From Flavobacterium rivuli WB 3.3-2 = DSM 21788 (lineage in GTDB: Bacteria > Bacteroidota > Bacteroidia > Flavobacteriales > Flavobacteriaceae): a stretch of DNA of 64,000 nucleotides. Positions 32,635 through 42,441 of the stretch are shown in pieces (positions within the stretch are counted from its first letter, which is position 1; the number at the start of each line of letters is the position of its first letter). The translations under genes and the position numbers were made by a program. The DNA lies in the NCBI RefSeq assembly GCF_000378485.1, contig NZ_KB899974.1:62001-126000 (forward strand), read 5' to 3'. The notes beneath the pieces were generated by a model. That model was not told the origin of the DNA. It was given only the letters and a program-made list of their open reading frames with translations, and did no database searches.

Positions 32635-35133
32635 ATGAAACAATTATTTACCTGCCTCTTTATTTGTATTTGCCTGTCGTTACAGGCACAGCTTAAAAGC
32701 CCTGCCGATTTTTTACCATCTTATGGTAAACAGGTTACTTACCATTATCAGGTCGAAAATTACTTTAGCTACCTCGTACAAAATTCGGGTTATATACAGC
32801 ATAAACCTTATGGACAAACCAACGAGGAACGCGGACTGAATGCCTACTATATTTCGACCCCCGAAAATTTGAAGGATATAGAAAACATCCGCCAGAATAA
32901 CTTGTACAATATTGGCATGGGGCCAAAACCTGCCGTTGCTATAGATAAGGCCATTGTGTGGCTTAGCTTTAACGTTCATGGCAATGAACCTGCGGGCACA
33001 GAAAGTGCTATGAATGTTGCTTACGAACTTATAAACCCTGCCAATACTGCTACAAAGGAGTGGCTGCAAAATACTATTGTGATACTGGACCCCTGTGTTA
33101 ACCCTGATGGATTTTCGCATTACGGCAACTGGCTGCGAAGCATTAGTGGCAAAGAACCCCACACTGGCACTACCGACCGTGAACACATGGAACCCTGGCC
33201 GGGTGGGCGAGAGAATCATTATGCTTACGACCTTAACCGCGACTGGGCATGGCAGGTGCAAACAGAGACACAACAGCGTATGGCGCTTTATAATGAGTGG
33301 ATGCCTATGGTACATGTAGATGTGCACGAAATGGGTTTTAACGAGCCGTATTTTTTTCCGCCGCCGGCAGAGCCTATGCATGACTATATTACACCGGCAC
33401 AAAAAGATTTTTATAGCGTAATTGGCGAAATGACGGCTAAAAAGTTTGATGCCAATGGCTGGAGCTATTTTACCCGTGAAGTGTATGATTTATTTTATCC
33501 CAGTTATGGCGATACCTACCCATCATTTAACGGGGCGGTGGGAATGACGTATGAGCAGGGCGGTATTGGTGCAGGGCGGGCAGTACAAATGCGCAATGGC
33601 ACTACACTAACGCTTCAGGACAGGATAAACCACCATACTACAGCAGTTCTTACTGCGGTAGAAACGGCATCATGGCAAAAAGATAAACTGGTTAAAAACT
33701 TTAGGGCTTATTTTAAAGACAGCCGCGAGAACCCTAAAGGCACTTACAGGACTTACATAGTTAAAAATAACGGCAAGACCGAAGAGCTGGCTAAGCTTCT
33801 TACCCGAAACAAAATACAGTATGCTTTTGCCGATGAAACTAAAAAATTATCAGGTTACCATTACCAAAGCGATAAGGACAAAGATTTTGTGTTGGAGCCA
33901 AATGATTTAATTATTAGTATCAACCAGCCTAAAGCATTGCTTACACAGGTTTTGTTTGAGCCGCAACAGCATTTAAGCGATAGTTTATCTTATGATATTA
34001 CCGCATGGGCACTGCCGCATGCTTATGGTATAGATAGTTATGCACTAAAAAAGGAAATCTCTGTTAAAACTAAAACAGAAGTAACGTACAAAGGCAAGTT
34101 TGAATATGACAGGGTCTATGCCTATTATATTCCGTGGAACGGGCGGGCATCGGCAAAGATACTGGCTCAGTTGCATAAAAATAAGATAAAAGTAAGGTCT
34201 GCCCGCAAAGCCGCTCTATACAGAGGCATTAAAGTGAGCCCCGGCGACCTCGTGGTTTTAAAAGGCGACAACAGCCAGCTTACCGAATTTAAACAGGCAA
34301 TGACCGTACTGCTGGAAAGCAAACGCGATTATGAAGTTATAGAAAGTGGGTTTGCCATTAATGGGTCAGATCTTGGTGGAGAATCCTATCCGCTGCTCGA
34401 AGAGCCAAAAGTTTTACTCGTAGCAGGCAAAGATGTAAATAGTACCGATTTTGGGCAGGCATGGTTTTATATGGACGAAATTATAGATTATCCGGTAAGT
34501 ATAGTAGACCTGCAAAATTTTGCAGGTGTAAAACTGGCAGATTTTAATACCCTTTTAATACCCGACGGATGGTATTCATTATCGGAACCGGAAAAAGTGA
34601 GGATAGATACTTTTATAACTAATGGCGGTAAAGTTATTGCAATGGGTGGGGCACTTAACCTGTTTGATGACAGGCCGGGTTACAGCCTTACAAAATATGC
34701 AACCGATGCTGCCCGTAATACCGCAAAAGATAAAGAAGAGGCCGAAGAGCTTAATGCGCGTTATTACAACTACGAGAGTTTTTTAAGGCGCGGAATATCA
34801 TCTGTAGTTACAGGTGCTATTATAGAAAACACTATAGATACCACCCATCCGCTTAATTATGGACTGGGCAATACCTATTTTAGCCTCAAAATAAGCGATG
34901 CCCGTTACCAGTTGCTTAAGGGGGCTGTAAACACGGCATATATTCCGGCAGGTTATAAAAGTTTTGGTTTCATTGGCAGCAGCCTTAAAAAGACTTTTGC
35001 TAATACCGTAACCTTTGCCGTAGAGCAAAAAGGGCAGGGGCAAATAATTTATATGGTAGATAACCCTCTATTTCGTGGGTTTTGGGAGAACGGAAATCTA
35101 TTGTTTAGTAATGCATTATTTTTAGTGAACTAA
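32635..35133 (+). CDS. Secreted M14-family zinc carboxypeptidase
   Basis: From ATG 32635 the protein has 832 aa: a signal peptide (cleavage near SLQAQ, residue 19), then an M14 domain with zinc ligands His115 and Glu118 (NVHGNEPAG) and a third His near 231 (VDVHEMGFN), and DPCVNPDGF for substrate binding. The C-terminal half (about 400-832) is an accessory region with a Rossmann-like segment (TNGGKVIAMGGALN) and no T9SS domain. It likely trims peptides in the periplasm. A TTG six bases upstream is a poorer start. The peptide specificity cannot be read from the sequence. Confidence 0.93.
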   Translation: MKQLFTCLFICICLSLQAQLKSPADFLPSYGKQVTYHYQVENYFSYLVQNSGYIQHKPYGQTNEERGLNAYYISTPENLKDIENIRQNNLYNIGMGPKPAVAIDKAIVWLSFNVHGNEPAGTESAMNVAYELINPANTATKEWLQNTIVILDPCVNPDGFSHYGNWLRSISGKEPHTGTTDREHMEPWPGGRENHYAYDLNRDWAWQVQTETQQRMALYNEWMPMVHVDVHEMGFNEPYFFPPPAEPMHDYITPAQKDFYSVIGEMTAKKFDANGWSYFTREVYDLFYPSYGDTYPSFNGAVGMTYEQGGIGAGRAVQMRNGTTLTLQDRINHHTTAVLTAVETASWQKDKLVKNFRAYFKDSRENPKGTYRTYIVKNNGKTEELAKLLTRNKIQYAFADETKKLSGYHYQSDKDKDFVLEPNDLIISINQPKALLTQVLFEPQQHLSDSLSYDITAWALPHAYGIDSYALKKEISVKTKTEVTYKGKFEYDRVYAYYIPWNGRASAKILAQLHKNKIKVRSARKAALYRGIKVSPGDLVVLKGDNSQLTEFKQAMTVLLESKRDYEVIESGFAINGSDLGGESYPLLEEPKVLLVAGKDVNSTDFGQAWFYMDEIIDYPVSIVDLQNFAGVKLADFNTLLIPDGWYSLSEPEKVRIDTFITNGGKVIAMGGALNLFDDRPGYSLTKYATDAARNTAKDKEEAEELNARYYNYESFLRRGISSVVTGAIIENTIDTTHPLNYGLGNTYFSLKISDARYQLLKGAVNTAYIPAGYKSFGFIGSSLKKTFANTVTFAVEQKGQGQIIYMVDNPLFRGFWENGNLLFSNALFLVN

Positions 35134-35323
35134 TACATTTGCATGATTTACAAAATTCTGAATACTACAGCAGCCTGTTTGTTATTATAAAAGTACCAAA
35201 ATAATTTAGGGCTGATGTCAAATTGTAAAACAATAGTGCCGTATTTTAAACAATATTGATTTTATATTCAGATAAGCAGTTTAATACAACTTGAGAATGC
35301 AGCGACATACCCAATAAATATAA

Positions 35324-35372
35324 ACTTGAGTAAAAGCAAAAAGTGACAGCCTCTTTTCACTTTTACTCAAGT
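35324..35372. terminator. Hairpin between convergent genes
   Basis: ACTTGAGTAAAAG (35324-35336) pairs perfectly with CTTTTACTCAAGT (35360-35372). It separates the M14 peptidase and the DUF5107 gene, whose stop lies 7 bp to the right. The loop can form a second small stem (AGTGA/TTCACT). No clean T-tract follows, so termination strength is uncertain. The rest of the 35134-35323 gap shows no gene. Confidence 0.55.
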
Positions 35373-35378
35373 ATTTGC

Positions 35379-38300
35379 TTAAACTTTGTTAAGCTGCTCT
35401 TTAAGCATAGTGAGGTGTAGGGTAACACCGGCATGGCTTTTCTCTTCTTCTAACACTGAAGTAAATATATCTTCTGCCTCATCCTTCTTGTTAAGGCCAA
35501 GATATCCAAGTCCTTGCATGTAACCGCAGTGTATCTGGTTACGGCGGTCAAGATCGTCTTCCAATATTTGCAGGTCGGGTAGTGATACTGCAAAATAATC
35601 TATAGTTACATTATCGTTACGATGTTTCTCGCCGTAAGAAGCCAGTTTTTCAAAGCGTGTATTGGCAGCATCCGGGTTATTTAATTTTAGTAAAGCAAGA
35701 CCCTGATAGAAAATTTTGTCAGGTTGTTGGTCGTTGTAAAAAATTGCAGCCGTTGGTTCGTCAAGTCCTTCCGATGCTTTTTTCCACCATTTTTTTGCTT
35801 CTTCCGTATTACCGTTTTTCTCAAATGCTACACCCAGCCAATAAAAAATATCATTTTCCTGAGCACCATCAAGCTTGCCTTCGCCCAGGTTATCCGGGTA
35901 GGTTTGTGCCTGAACCAGATTAGATATGGCTTCCTTATATTTACCTTCCATTATGTATTTTTTAGCCATTTCTATAAGGCTTGTAAGGTACTGCCCGGCC
36001 ACTTTACCTTCACCGCCCTCCCACGGGTGGAAAATACGGTTTTGCAATAGCGTGTAAGCCTTATCGTGCTTACCTAAAAGGTTGTATAAGGCAATCCGCT
36101 CCAAATAAATATCGTCACGCTGAATGACAAGTTCTAAATGTTTCTCTAAAAAGGCCAGCCTGTATACAAGGTCTTTATTAAAGCGTTTGTATAACTGGTC
36201 GAGCTCCATAAGTATACGGGAATCGGTAGGGTCTAGTGCAAACGCTTTCTCTAATAATGCCAATGCTTCCTGTGGTTTAGCCACTTTATTAAAATATCCA
36301 AGGGCAAGGTTGCGGTGCACAGTAGGGAATTTAGGGTCAGCCTCTATAGAGGTTTCCCAAGCGGCAATAGCTTCATTATACTGCCTTGCTCCGTACCAAA
36401 AGTTACCTAAATAATAATATGCCTTAGCATCGTCAGGGTTATTTTTTACCGCTGCCGTGAGTGCCTGTACAGCCTCTACCTGGTTAGGAAAACAATATTC
36501 AGGACTGGCTTCAGCTCCTTTTTTGTAGGCCGCAGTAGCTTTAGTGGTGTCGCCTGCTTTTTCATAGAACCAACCAAGGTAATACCATCCCATAGGGTAG
36601 TGTTCGTTATCATTGTTTATGCCCAGTTGTAATAGGTTTATAGCTTCTGTGTAAAAACCGGCAGCAGCATAATCCTGTGCATACTCTATATAATTGTGAA
36701 TATTGCTACGAATTAATAAATGCAGTGATTGCATGTCGGCCTCATTGTTGCTTAACAGGTATTTTTCATAAAGCGCACCGTAATTAAAATGGTCTTCGGC
36801 AAGATAAGCATCGTTAAGTTGTAACGCTTTTTCGGCCTGTCCTAATTTACGAAGCAATGTTAACTGCAAGTGCAGCGCCTTATGGTCCTGTGTGTTTTTA
36901 GCAATGGCTTTGTTTACATGCACTAATGCCTTATCATAATCGCCTTTAAGGGCATCAAGCTGGGCTACATAAAAATAAGCTTGGTTTTGCCACGCAGCAT
37001 TCCATGCGCTTTTGTAAAAAGCATCGTAAGCCTCACTGTTCCTGCCTGAATATTTAAGGCACAGGCCAAGGTTAAAATAGGGTTCGCCCTCATAAGGGTT
37101 AGGGTTGCGTTGTGTAAGTGTTTTTATTGCTGCCCTGAAATAAGGTTCGGCCTGGCTAAATTTTGCCTTACGCATGAGCCATAACCCCATGGCATTGTTA
37201 CTGCGAATATCTCCTGCATCGCGTCTCAGCGCTTCCTCATAATAAGGAATTGGGCTATATGTTGCATGGCGGTATTGCTCTAAATGCAAAGCCGTTAAAA
37301 ACAGCTGCTCATTGTTTTCTATATCTTCAGGCGCCATAGCAGGTTTTGCGGGTTCCGGGATCTCAGCTTCGTTAGGCCCTTCATATTCCCAGTCTACCAG
37401 TACTTTACCTTTAGCATCAGTAACAGATATTGATAACCCTTCAAGGTTATCCTCAGTATACTCAATTTCTTTTTTGTAAGAAGTAGTGGGTGAGGCGTCA
37501 TATTCCTTCTTCAGGATAATGATATTACCATTTTTAACCGTTATTTTAGTATTAGGATACACACCTGTAGTATATACTTTTACAACAAGTTTGCCTTCTA
37601 TTTTCTCTAAATTAACCATGGCATCCTGTGTCGCATTTTTTACTACCCCAAGATCGCGGTATGGCATAAAATACTGTACAAAATCTTTTTGCTCTCCGGG
37701 CATCAGCCACGAAAAATCGGGTTGGTTATCGGTATAAACACCACACATCAATTCAATATAAGGCCCGTCTTCATCGGTAAGGTTACGGTCCCACGCACGC
37801 CCAAAATCGCCGTTACCCCACGTCCACTGTTTTTTTCCGGGAGATACATGGTGGTTGGCCACGTGGAGCAGGCCACCTTTAGAATCGTTTTCATAGCCAC
37901 CTACAAAATTATATTTAGATGTAATAGCCATGTACGATGTAGGCACAGGGATATTTTTATACTTAGAAATGTCGGTTCCCGGTGAGTAATCTACTTTATA
38001 ATAGGTGCCTTTAGCAATGGGAAACGATGATACATCGCGCTTGCCATGGTCGAATACCGCATTAACATCGGGCGGGAAGACAGACTGGTAATCATCATTT
38101 ACCTTAACGGCAGGATTTGCCCACCATAAAAATGTTTGCGGAAAAGGGGTACGGTTATATAGCTTAGCCCTTATTTCTAAATAGGATTTATCTGGGTGTA
38201 ATGTAAAGCCAGCCATACCCTTAGTGCGGAACATACGTTCCAGTTCGCTGCACCATACGGTCGCGCTGCCGTCGGCATGTTCTTCAATGGTAAAATCTAC

Positions 38301-38690
38301 CGCATCAAAAGTACTTGGGCGGTGGTGTTGCGGCCAGTTAAATTCTATTCCGCCAGATATCCATGGGCCTGTTAAGCCCACCAATGCAGGTTTAACAACC
38401 CGGTTGTAATATACAAAATGGCGCTCTTTGGTCTTATCATAAGCCATGTGTACGCGGCCGCCAAGCTCCGGCAATATCATTATTTTAACAAAGTCGTTTT
38501 CAAGATATACTGCCTGGTATTCCTTATCAACTTTTACATCTTCTATTTTCTCTATAACAGGGTACGGATATACAGATCCGCTGCTGCCTTGGTATACTCG
38601 CTTTTCTATAAACACAGGGTTTTTTTCAGGTTTTCCCGTCTCATACGTGGGCAGGATCACTTTTTCCTGCCAAACATTTACTTTTTGCAT
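35379..38690 (-). CDS. DUF5107 plus TPR-repeat protein
   Basis: The 1103-aa protein has no signal peptide. Residues about 1-370 form a galactose-mutarotase-like DUF5107 domain (LENDFVKIMILPELGGRVH, FNWPQHHRP, LMCGVYTDNQPDFSW), and about 470-1090 form many TPR repeats (for example KAYYYLGNFWYGARQYNEAI). The beta-sandwich fold suggests sugar binding or isomerisation in the cytosol. It follows the sugar porter gene by 23 bp and lies in a locus with an AraC regulator and an aldose epimerase, which supports a role in sugar use. A precise activity is not known to me. Confidence 0.9.
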   Translation of the reverse strand: MQKVNVWQEKVILPTYETGKPEKNPVFIEKRVYQGSSGSVYPYPVIEKIEDVKVDKEYQAVYLENDFVKIMILPELGGRVHMAYDKTKERHFVYYNRVVKPALVGLTGPWISGGIEFNWPQHHRPSTFDAVDFTIEEHADGSATVWCSELERMFRTKGMAGFTLHPDKSYLEIRAKLYNRTPFPQTFLWWANPAVKVNDDYQSVFPPDVNAVFDHGKRDVSSFPIAKGTYYKVDYSPGTDISKYKNIPVPTSYMAITSKYNFVGGYENDSKGGLLHVANHHVSPGKKQWTWGNGDFGRAWDRNLTDEDGPYIELMCGVYTDNQPDFSWLMPGEQKDFVQYFMPYRDLGVVKNATQDAMVNLEKIEGKLVVKVYTTGVYPNTKITVKNGNIIILKKEYDASPTTSYKKEIEYTEDNLEGLSISVTDAKGKVLVDWEYEGPNEAEIPEPAKPAMAPEDIENNEQLFLTALHLEQYRHATYSPIPYYEEALRRDAGDIRSNNAMGLWLMRKAKFSQAEPYFRAAIKTLTQRNPNPYEGEPYFNLGLCLKYSGRNSEAYDAFYKSAWNAAWQNQAYFYVAQLDALKGDYDKALVHVNKAIAKNTQDHKALHLQLTLLRKLGQAEKALQLNDAYLAEDHFNYGALYEKYLLSNNEADMQSLHLLIRSNIHNYIEYAQDYAAAGFYTEAINLLQLGINNDNEHYPMGWYYLGWFYEKAGDTTKATAAYKKGAEASPEYCFPNQVEAVQALTAAVKNNPDDAKAYYYLGNFWYGARQYNEAIAAWETSIEADPKFPTVHRNLALGYFNKVAKPQEALALLEKAFALDPTDSRILMELDQLYKRFNKDLVYRLAFLEKHLELVIQRDDIYLERIALYNLLGKHDKAYTLLQNRIFHPWEGGEGKVAGQYLTSLIEMAKKYIMEGKYKEAISNLVQAQTYPDNLGEGKLDGAQENDIFYWLGVAFEKNGNTEEAKKWWKKASEGLDEPTAAIFYNDQQPDKIFYQGLALLKLNNPDAANTRFEKLASYGEKHRNDNVTIDYFAVSLPDLQILEDDLDRRNQIHCGYMQGLGYLGLNKKDEAEDIFTSVLEEEKSHAGVTLHLTMLKEQLNKV

Positions 38691-38713
38691 AACAATGTAC
38701 TCTAAGAGATGAA

Positions 38714-40126
38714 TTATATTTTGGTAGTGGCTTTTTTGTCTTTAAGAAGTAGTTCCTCAATTTCTTCCAGGCTTTTATTCTTGGTTTCCGGCAGTCTTTT
38801 TAATACGAATACGAAACCCAGTGCGCAGATGATGCCATACACCCAGAAGGTGCCCGATGTGCCAAGGTATTCGTTAAAGAACGGGAAGGTTTGTACCAGT
38901 AGGGCAGAGGCTATCCATAGCGCGAAGGTTGCTATAGACATTGCCACACCACGAATGCGGTTAGGGAAAATTTCTGAAAGGATAACCCAAACAATAGGTG
39001 CTAACGACATGGCGTATATGGCAATAGCTAATAAAACCAGAAGCAATAACGGAAGGCCGGTAACATGTGCGTAGTAGAAATACCCCATTACGGCATAGAT
39101 AACAGCAAGCCCGCCAGAGCCTAAAAGCATAAGCTTTTTACGTCCCAGTTTATCCACAGTGCCCATAGCTACAATAGTAAACACAAGGTTTATGCTGCCT
39201 GTAATAACAATGTTCATAAACAGGTCGTTAATACTGTATCCTGCAGATACAAATATTTCCTGAGCGTAGTTAAAAATAATATTTATACCACACCATTGCT
39301 GGAAGGCTGCCAATACAATACCTATGGTAAGTATGGATAATGCTTTTTTGTCGAGCAGCATTTTAATATCGGTACGCTTATCTTCGGTCGAATCAAAAGT
39401 TGCTTTAATGTTAGATAGTTCATTCTCGGCATAAGATAGCCCGCCTATTCTGGCAAGAGTTCCTTCGGCCTTTGCATATTTATGTTTTTTAGCCATATAA
39501 CGTGGGCTTTCGGGTATAAGGAACATAAGTATAAAAAAGAGCACGGCAGGTAGTAAACCCGCCCAAAACATATAGCGCCATCCTGTTTGCCCGTTCCATG
39601 AAGCCATTATCTGTTCGGGCGTAAAGCCATCAGGGACAGATTCTGTAATAAGCATGTTAGTTATTTGTGCGCCAAGTATGCCTATAACAACAGTAAGCTG
39701 ATTTATAGATACAAACAGCCCACGGGTTTCCTGCGGAGCAATCTCTGCAATGTATAAAGGCGAAATGGTAGAAGCTATACCAATGCCAATACCGCCAATA
39801 ATGCGCCAGATGATAAATGCCGTAAAAGTTTCTGACGCTCCTGTGCCTAAAGCAGATAAGGAGAATAATACGGCAGCAATAATAAGTAGCGGGCGACGCC
39901 CGTAAGTATCGGCAAGTTTGCCGGCAACAGCAGCACCGGCCACGCAGCCCACAAGGGCACTACTCATGGCCCAACCTTGCAGGGCCGGAGAATTTGCAAT
40001 GCCAAAATAGAGTTCATAAAATGGCTTGGCACCGCCAATAACCACCCAGTCATAACCAAAAAGGAGGCCGCCCAATGCAGCCACAAGGCTAATAGAAAGC
40101 AGGAAAGTATAATTATAGTTTTTCAT
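38714..40126 (-). CDS. Sugar porter of the major facilitator superfamily
   Basis: The 470-aa protein has about 12 membrane helices and the sugar-porter signatures GLLFGYDWVVIGG, DTYGRRPLL, PESPRYMAKK, DKLGRKKLM and PETKNKSLEEIEE. It is most like proton-coupled xylose or arabinose symporters (XylE type), but the sugar is not proven. It is the first gene of a two-gene operon with the DUF5107 protein, and the AraC regulator upstream on the same strand probably controls it. The spacer 40127-40251 shows no clear -7 element. Confidence 0.94.
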   Translation of the reverse strand: MKNYNYTFLLSISLVAALGGLLFGYDWVVIGGAKPFYELYFGIANSPALQGWAMSSALVGCVAGAAVAGKLADTYGRRPLLIIAAVLFSLSALGTGASETFTAFIIWRIIGGIGIGIASTISPLYIAEIAPQETRGLFVSINQLTVVIGILGAQITNMLITESVPDGFTPEQIMASWNGQTGWRYMFWAGLLPAVLFFILMFLIPESPRYMAKKHKYAKAEGTLARIGGLSYAENELSNIKATFDSTEDKRTDIKMLLDKKALSILTIGIVLAAFQQWCGINIIFNYAQEIFVSAGYSINDLFMNIVITGSINLVFTIVAMGTVDKLGRKKLMLLGSGGLAVIYAVMGYFYYAHVTGLPLLLLVLLAIAIYAMSLAPIVWVILSEIFPNRIRGVAMSIATFALWIASALLVQTFPFFNEYLGTSGTFWVYGIICALGFVFVLKRLPETKNKSLEEIEELLLKDKKATTKI

Positions 40127-40251
40127 AAAAGGTTTTATAGCAGATGTAAAATTAGCAGAATGAACCCTTTTGAATATGGATATTTTTTTTGAATGAATGG
40201 ACTATTATCTGATTTTAGGGTTGAAATGGCTAAAAACCGAAATCGGTTGCG

Positions 40252-41151
40252 TTAGTGGCGGTATTCTGCACGGTATTGCAGGGGAGATGTACTCATTAAT
40301 TTTTTAAATAAACGCGAAAAGTAAAGAGGGTCGTTAAAGCCAAGGGCAAAGCTTATTTCTTTTATGCTCATAGATGTAAAACTAAGGTATTGGCAGGCTT
40401 TTTGTACTTTAAGGTAATTAAAATAATGTATAGGAGAATAGCCTGTACGTTTTTTAAATAAGGTAAAAAAGTGCGATGGTGAATAGCTAAAATGTGCTGC
40501 CACATCATTTACTTTAAGAGGCATTTCGAGATGTTTTTTCATATAGTCTATTGCAGCCTCAACTGTATTATTCTCTGAATATTTTTTGTCTTCACCATAA
40601 AAAAAACTTTCATATAAAAAGGAGTTTAACAGCTGCCATAGCGATAGGTTTACATACTCAAGGTTAGTTGCGCTATAGCCATCTTCCATTACGTTAATAA
40701 GGTTGTCAAAAAGGCCTATACGACGTTCTTCCAGGGCGAGCAAAGGCGCGCCTTCCGGATGCAGGGATGTAAACTTATCGTAAAAATGGGCTGCCTGTAC
40801 ACCGGTAAAATGTATCCAGTAAATACTCCAGGGGTTTTCTGCCAGTGCATAATATTCATGCGGCAGGCCGGGTGGTATAATATAATACGTGTTAGGCTTA
40901 AGAAAGACAGTACGATTTTCCAGCTCTATAGTGCCTTCACCCTTGTAACAATACATTAATATAAACTGTTTGCTGCCATTTTTGCGCTTTATAAGATGGT
41001 GGCTGGCCTTTGGGAAAAAACCAATATCTGTAAAATAGAGGCTGCTTACCAACGGATTCTTTTTAATACCCGAAACAATATTTTTAGGTAGTACAATCAT
41101 GCGCTGGCCTAAAAATCCTTCCTTAACCCTAATGTTTTCTTCTGTGTTCAT
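40252..41151 (-). CDS. AraC-family transcriptional regulator
   Basis: The 299-aa protein has an N-terminal cupin-like sugar-binding domain (about 20-140, with YYIIPPGLPHEYYA) and a C-terminal pair of helix-turn-helix motifs (VAAHFSYSPSHFFTLFKKRTG and IKEISFALGFNDPLYFSRLF, about 205-295). It lies next to a sugar porter and diverges from an aldose epimerase gene, so it should activate these genes when its sugar is bound. The divergent spacer 41152-41350 holds a promoter for the epimerase. Confidence 0.94.
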   Translation of the reverse strand: MNTEENIRVKEGFLGQRMIVLPKNIVSGIKKNPLVSSLYFTDIGFFPKASHHLIKRKNGSKQFILMYCYKGEGTIELENRTVFLKPNTYYIIPPGLPHEYYALAENPWSIYWIHFTGVQAAHFYDKFTSLHPEGAPLLALEERRIGLFDNLINVMEDGYSATNLEYVNLSLWQLLNSFLYESFFYGEDKKYSENNTVEAAIDYMKKHLEMPLKVNDVAAHFSYSPSHFFTLFKKRTGYSPIHYFNYLKVQKACQYLSFTSMSIKEISFALGFNDPLYFSRLFKKLMSTSPLQYRAEYRH

Positions 41152-41235
41152 TAATGTTTGTTGTAGTACCTTATTACTAAATGCCAGAATTAATATTTAT
41201 CATAATTTAATCCATGTTTATAAAAATATTGTCCA

Positions 41236-41265
41236 TTGTATTTTAATGGTACAATTCTATTTTTG
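41236..41265 (+). promoter_or_regulatory. Complete Bacteroidota promoter of the aldose epimerase gene
   Basis: TTG at 41236-41238 and TATTTTTG at 41258-41265 are 19 bp apart, the spacing of the -33/-7 promoter of this phylum. Transcription should begin near 41272, giving a leader of about 79 nt before ATG 41351. Confidence 0.65.
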
Positions 41266-41350
41266 TAAGTTTACTATATCGATTTCTAAAACCTGAGATT
41301 CTTAGTTACTTAGAACCTTAGAGTTATACAATACTAACGAAAATTTCTTT

Positions 41351-42376
41351 ATGAATCAGGTTATTACTAAAACTCACCATGAACATTTTGGCTATCATAA
41401 CGGCAAAGCAATATTTGTGTTCCGGTTGACAAATATACACGGAAATTATATTGAATTAACAAATTATGGAGCAATAGTAAAATCCATAGTGGTGCCGGAT
41501 AAAAATGGATATCGCAGTAATGTGGTATTGGGTTACCCAACCCTTAAAGGGTATTTGGCAGATAGAGCATATATAGGAGCAACCATAGGCAGGTTTGCTA
41601 ACAGGATAGCAAATGCCCAATTTTCTATTGACGATCAACATTATCAATTGCATAAAAACGATGGCATAAATAACAACCACAGCGGGTTTAGCGGGTTTAA
41701 TAATAAAGTGTTCGACTTTGTTTTGGGTTATGATAATGTTGCCTTTTTGCTTGATACCCCTGATGGCGAAGGTGGTTTTCCCGGCAAATTAAAAGTAAAA
41801 GTGGTCTACAAATGGACAGATGCCAATGAGTTTATAATAGAATATTTTGCAGAGACTGATAAACCTACGCCCGTAAATTTTACAAATCATGCTTATTTTA
41901 ATTTGTCCGGTAGGGATGAAACTATTCATCGTCATAAGTTGCAAATAGAAGCGGATTCAATGTTAGAAAGTACACCGCAATATATTCCCACGGGGAAAAT
42001 TATTCAGGTAAGCATGCAGGGCTTTCATGGCCAGGCGTTAAGCGATGTTATGAAAGACGGCGGACTCAATAACTTTTATATTTTTAATGATGATATACCA
42101 AAAAATAATCCGGTTTGTATACTTTCTGATGATGTTTCCGGTAGGGTAATGAAGGTTTTTACTACATATCCTGGAGTACAATTGTACACAGGCGATTTTT
42201 TAGATAGTGCAGACGAAGGGCATAATGGCAAGCGATATAAACCTTTTGATGGCCTTTGCCTGGAGTGCCAGTTCTATCCTGATAGCCCTAACCATGCTAA
42301 TTTCCCGGATACTATTCTGCAACCGGGACGCACATATAAGCATACTATAACATACGCTTTTGGTATTAAATCATAA
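41351..42376 (+). CDS. galM: Aldose 1-epimerase (mutarotase)
   Basis: The 341-aa protein has GalM motifs: LTNYGAIVKSIVVPDK, IGRFANRIANAQF, NHSGFSGFNN with a His, VNFTNHAYFNLSG with the catalytic His (about 180), and the catalytic Glu in LCLECQFYPDSPNHANF. It interconverts alpha and beta forms of aldoses in the cytosol; no signal peptide is seen. It is divergent from the AraC regulator and part of the sugar locus. Confidence 0.95.
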   Translation: MNQVITKTHHEHFGYHNGKAIFVFRLTNIHGNYIELTNYGAIVKSIVVPDKNGYRSNVVLGYPTLKGYLADRAYIGATIGRFANRIANAQFSIDDQHYQLHKNDGINNNHSGFSGFNNKVFDFVLGYDNVAFLLDTPDGEGGFPGKLKVKVVYKWTDANEFIIEYFAETDKPTPVNFTNHAYFNLSGRDETIHRHKLQIEADSMLESTPQYIPTGKIIQVSMQGFHGQALSDVMKDGGLNNFYIFNDDIPKNNPVCILSDDVSGRVMKVFTTYPGVQLYTGDFLDSADEGHNGKRYKPFDGLCLECQFYPDSPNHANFPDTILQPGRTYKHTITYAFGIKS

Positions 42377-42414
42377 AGTAATCATAGTCTTGTACCGTCA
42401 GGAAAACTAATGGT

Positions 42415-42422
42415 TATATTTG
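42415..42422 (+). promoter_or_regulatory. Promoter -7 element of the aldo/keto reductase gene
   Basis: TATATTTG matches TAnnTTTG 20 bp before ATG 42442; a TTG lies 22 bp further upstream (42390-42392), slightly more than the best spacing. Confidence 0.5.
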
Positions 42423-42441
42423 TATTTTATACAAATTACGT

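Noticed and set aside
32713..33402. 229-codon reverse-strand frame within the M14 peptidase
   Set aside because: Antisense to the catalytic domain with zinc motifs; no independent support.
39977..40192. 71-codon plus-strand frame over the sugar porter start
   Set aside because: Antisense to conserved transporter sequence and without similarity to any family.
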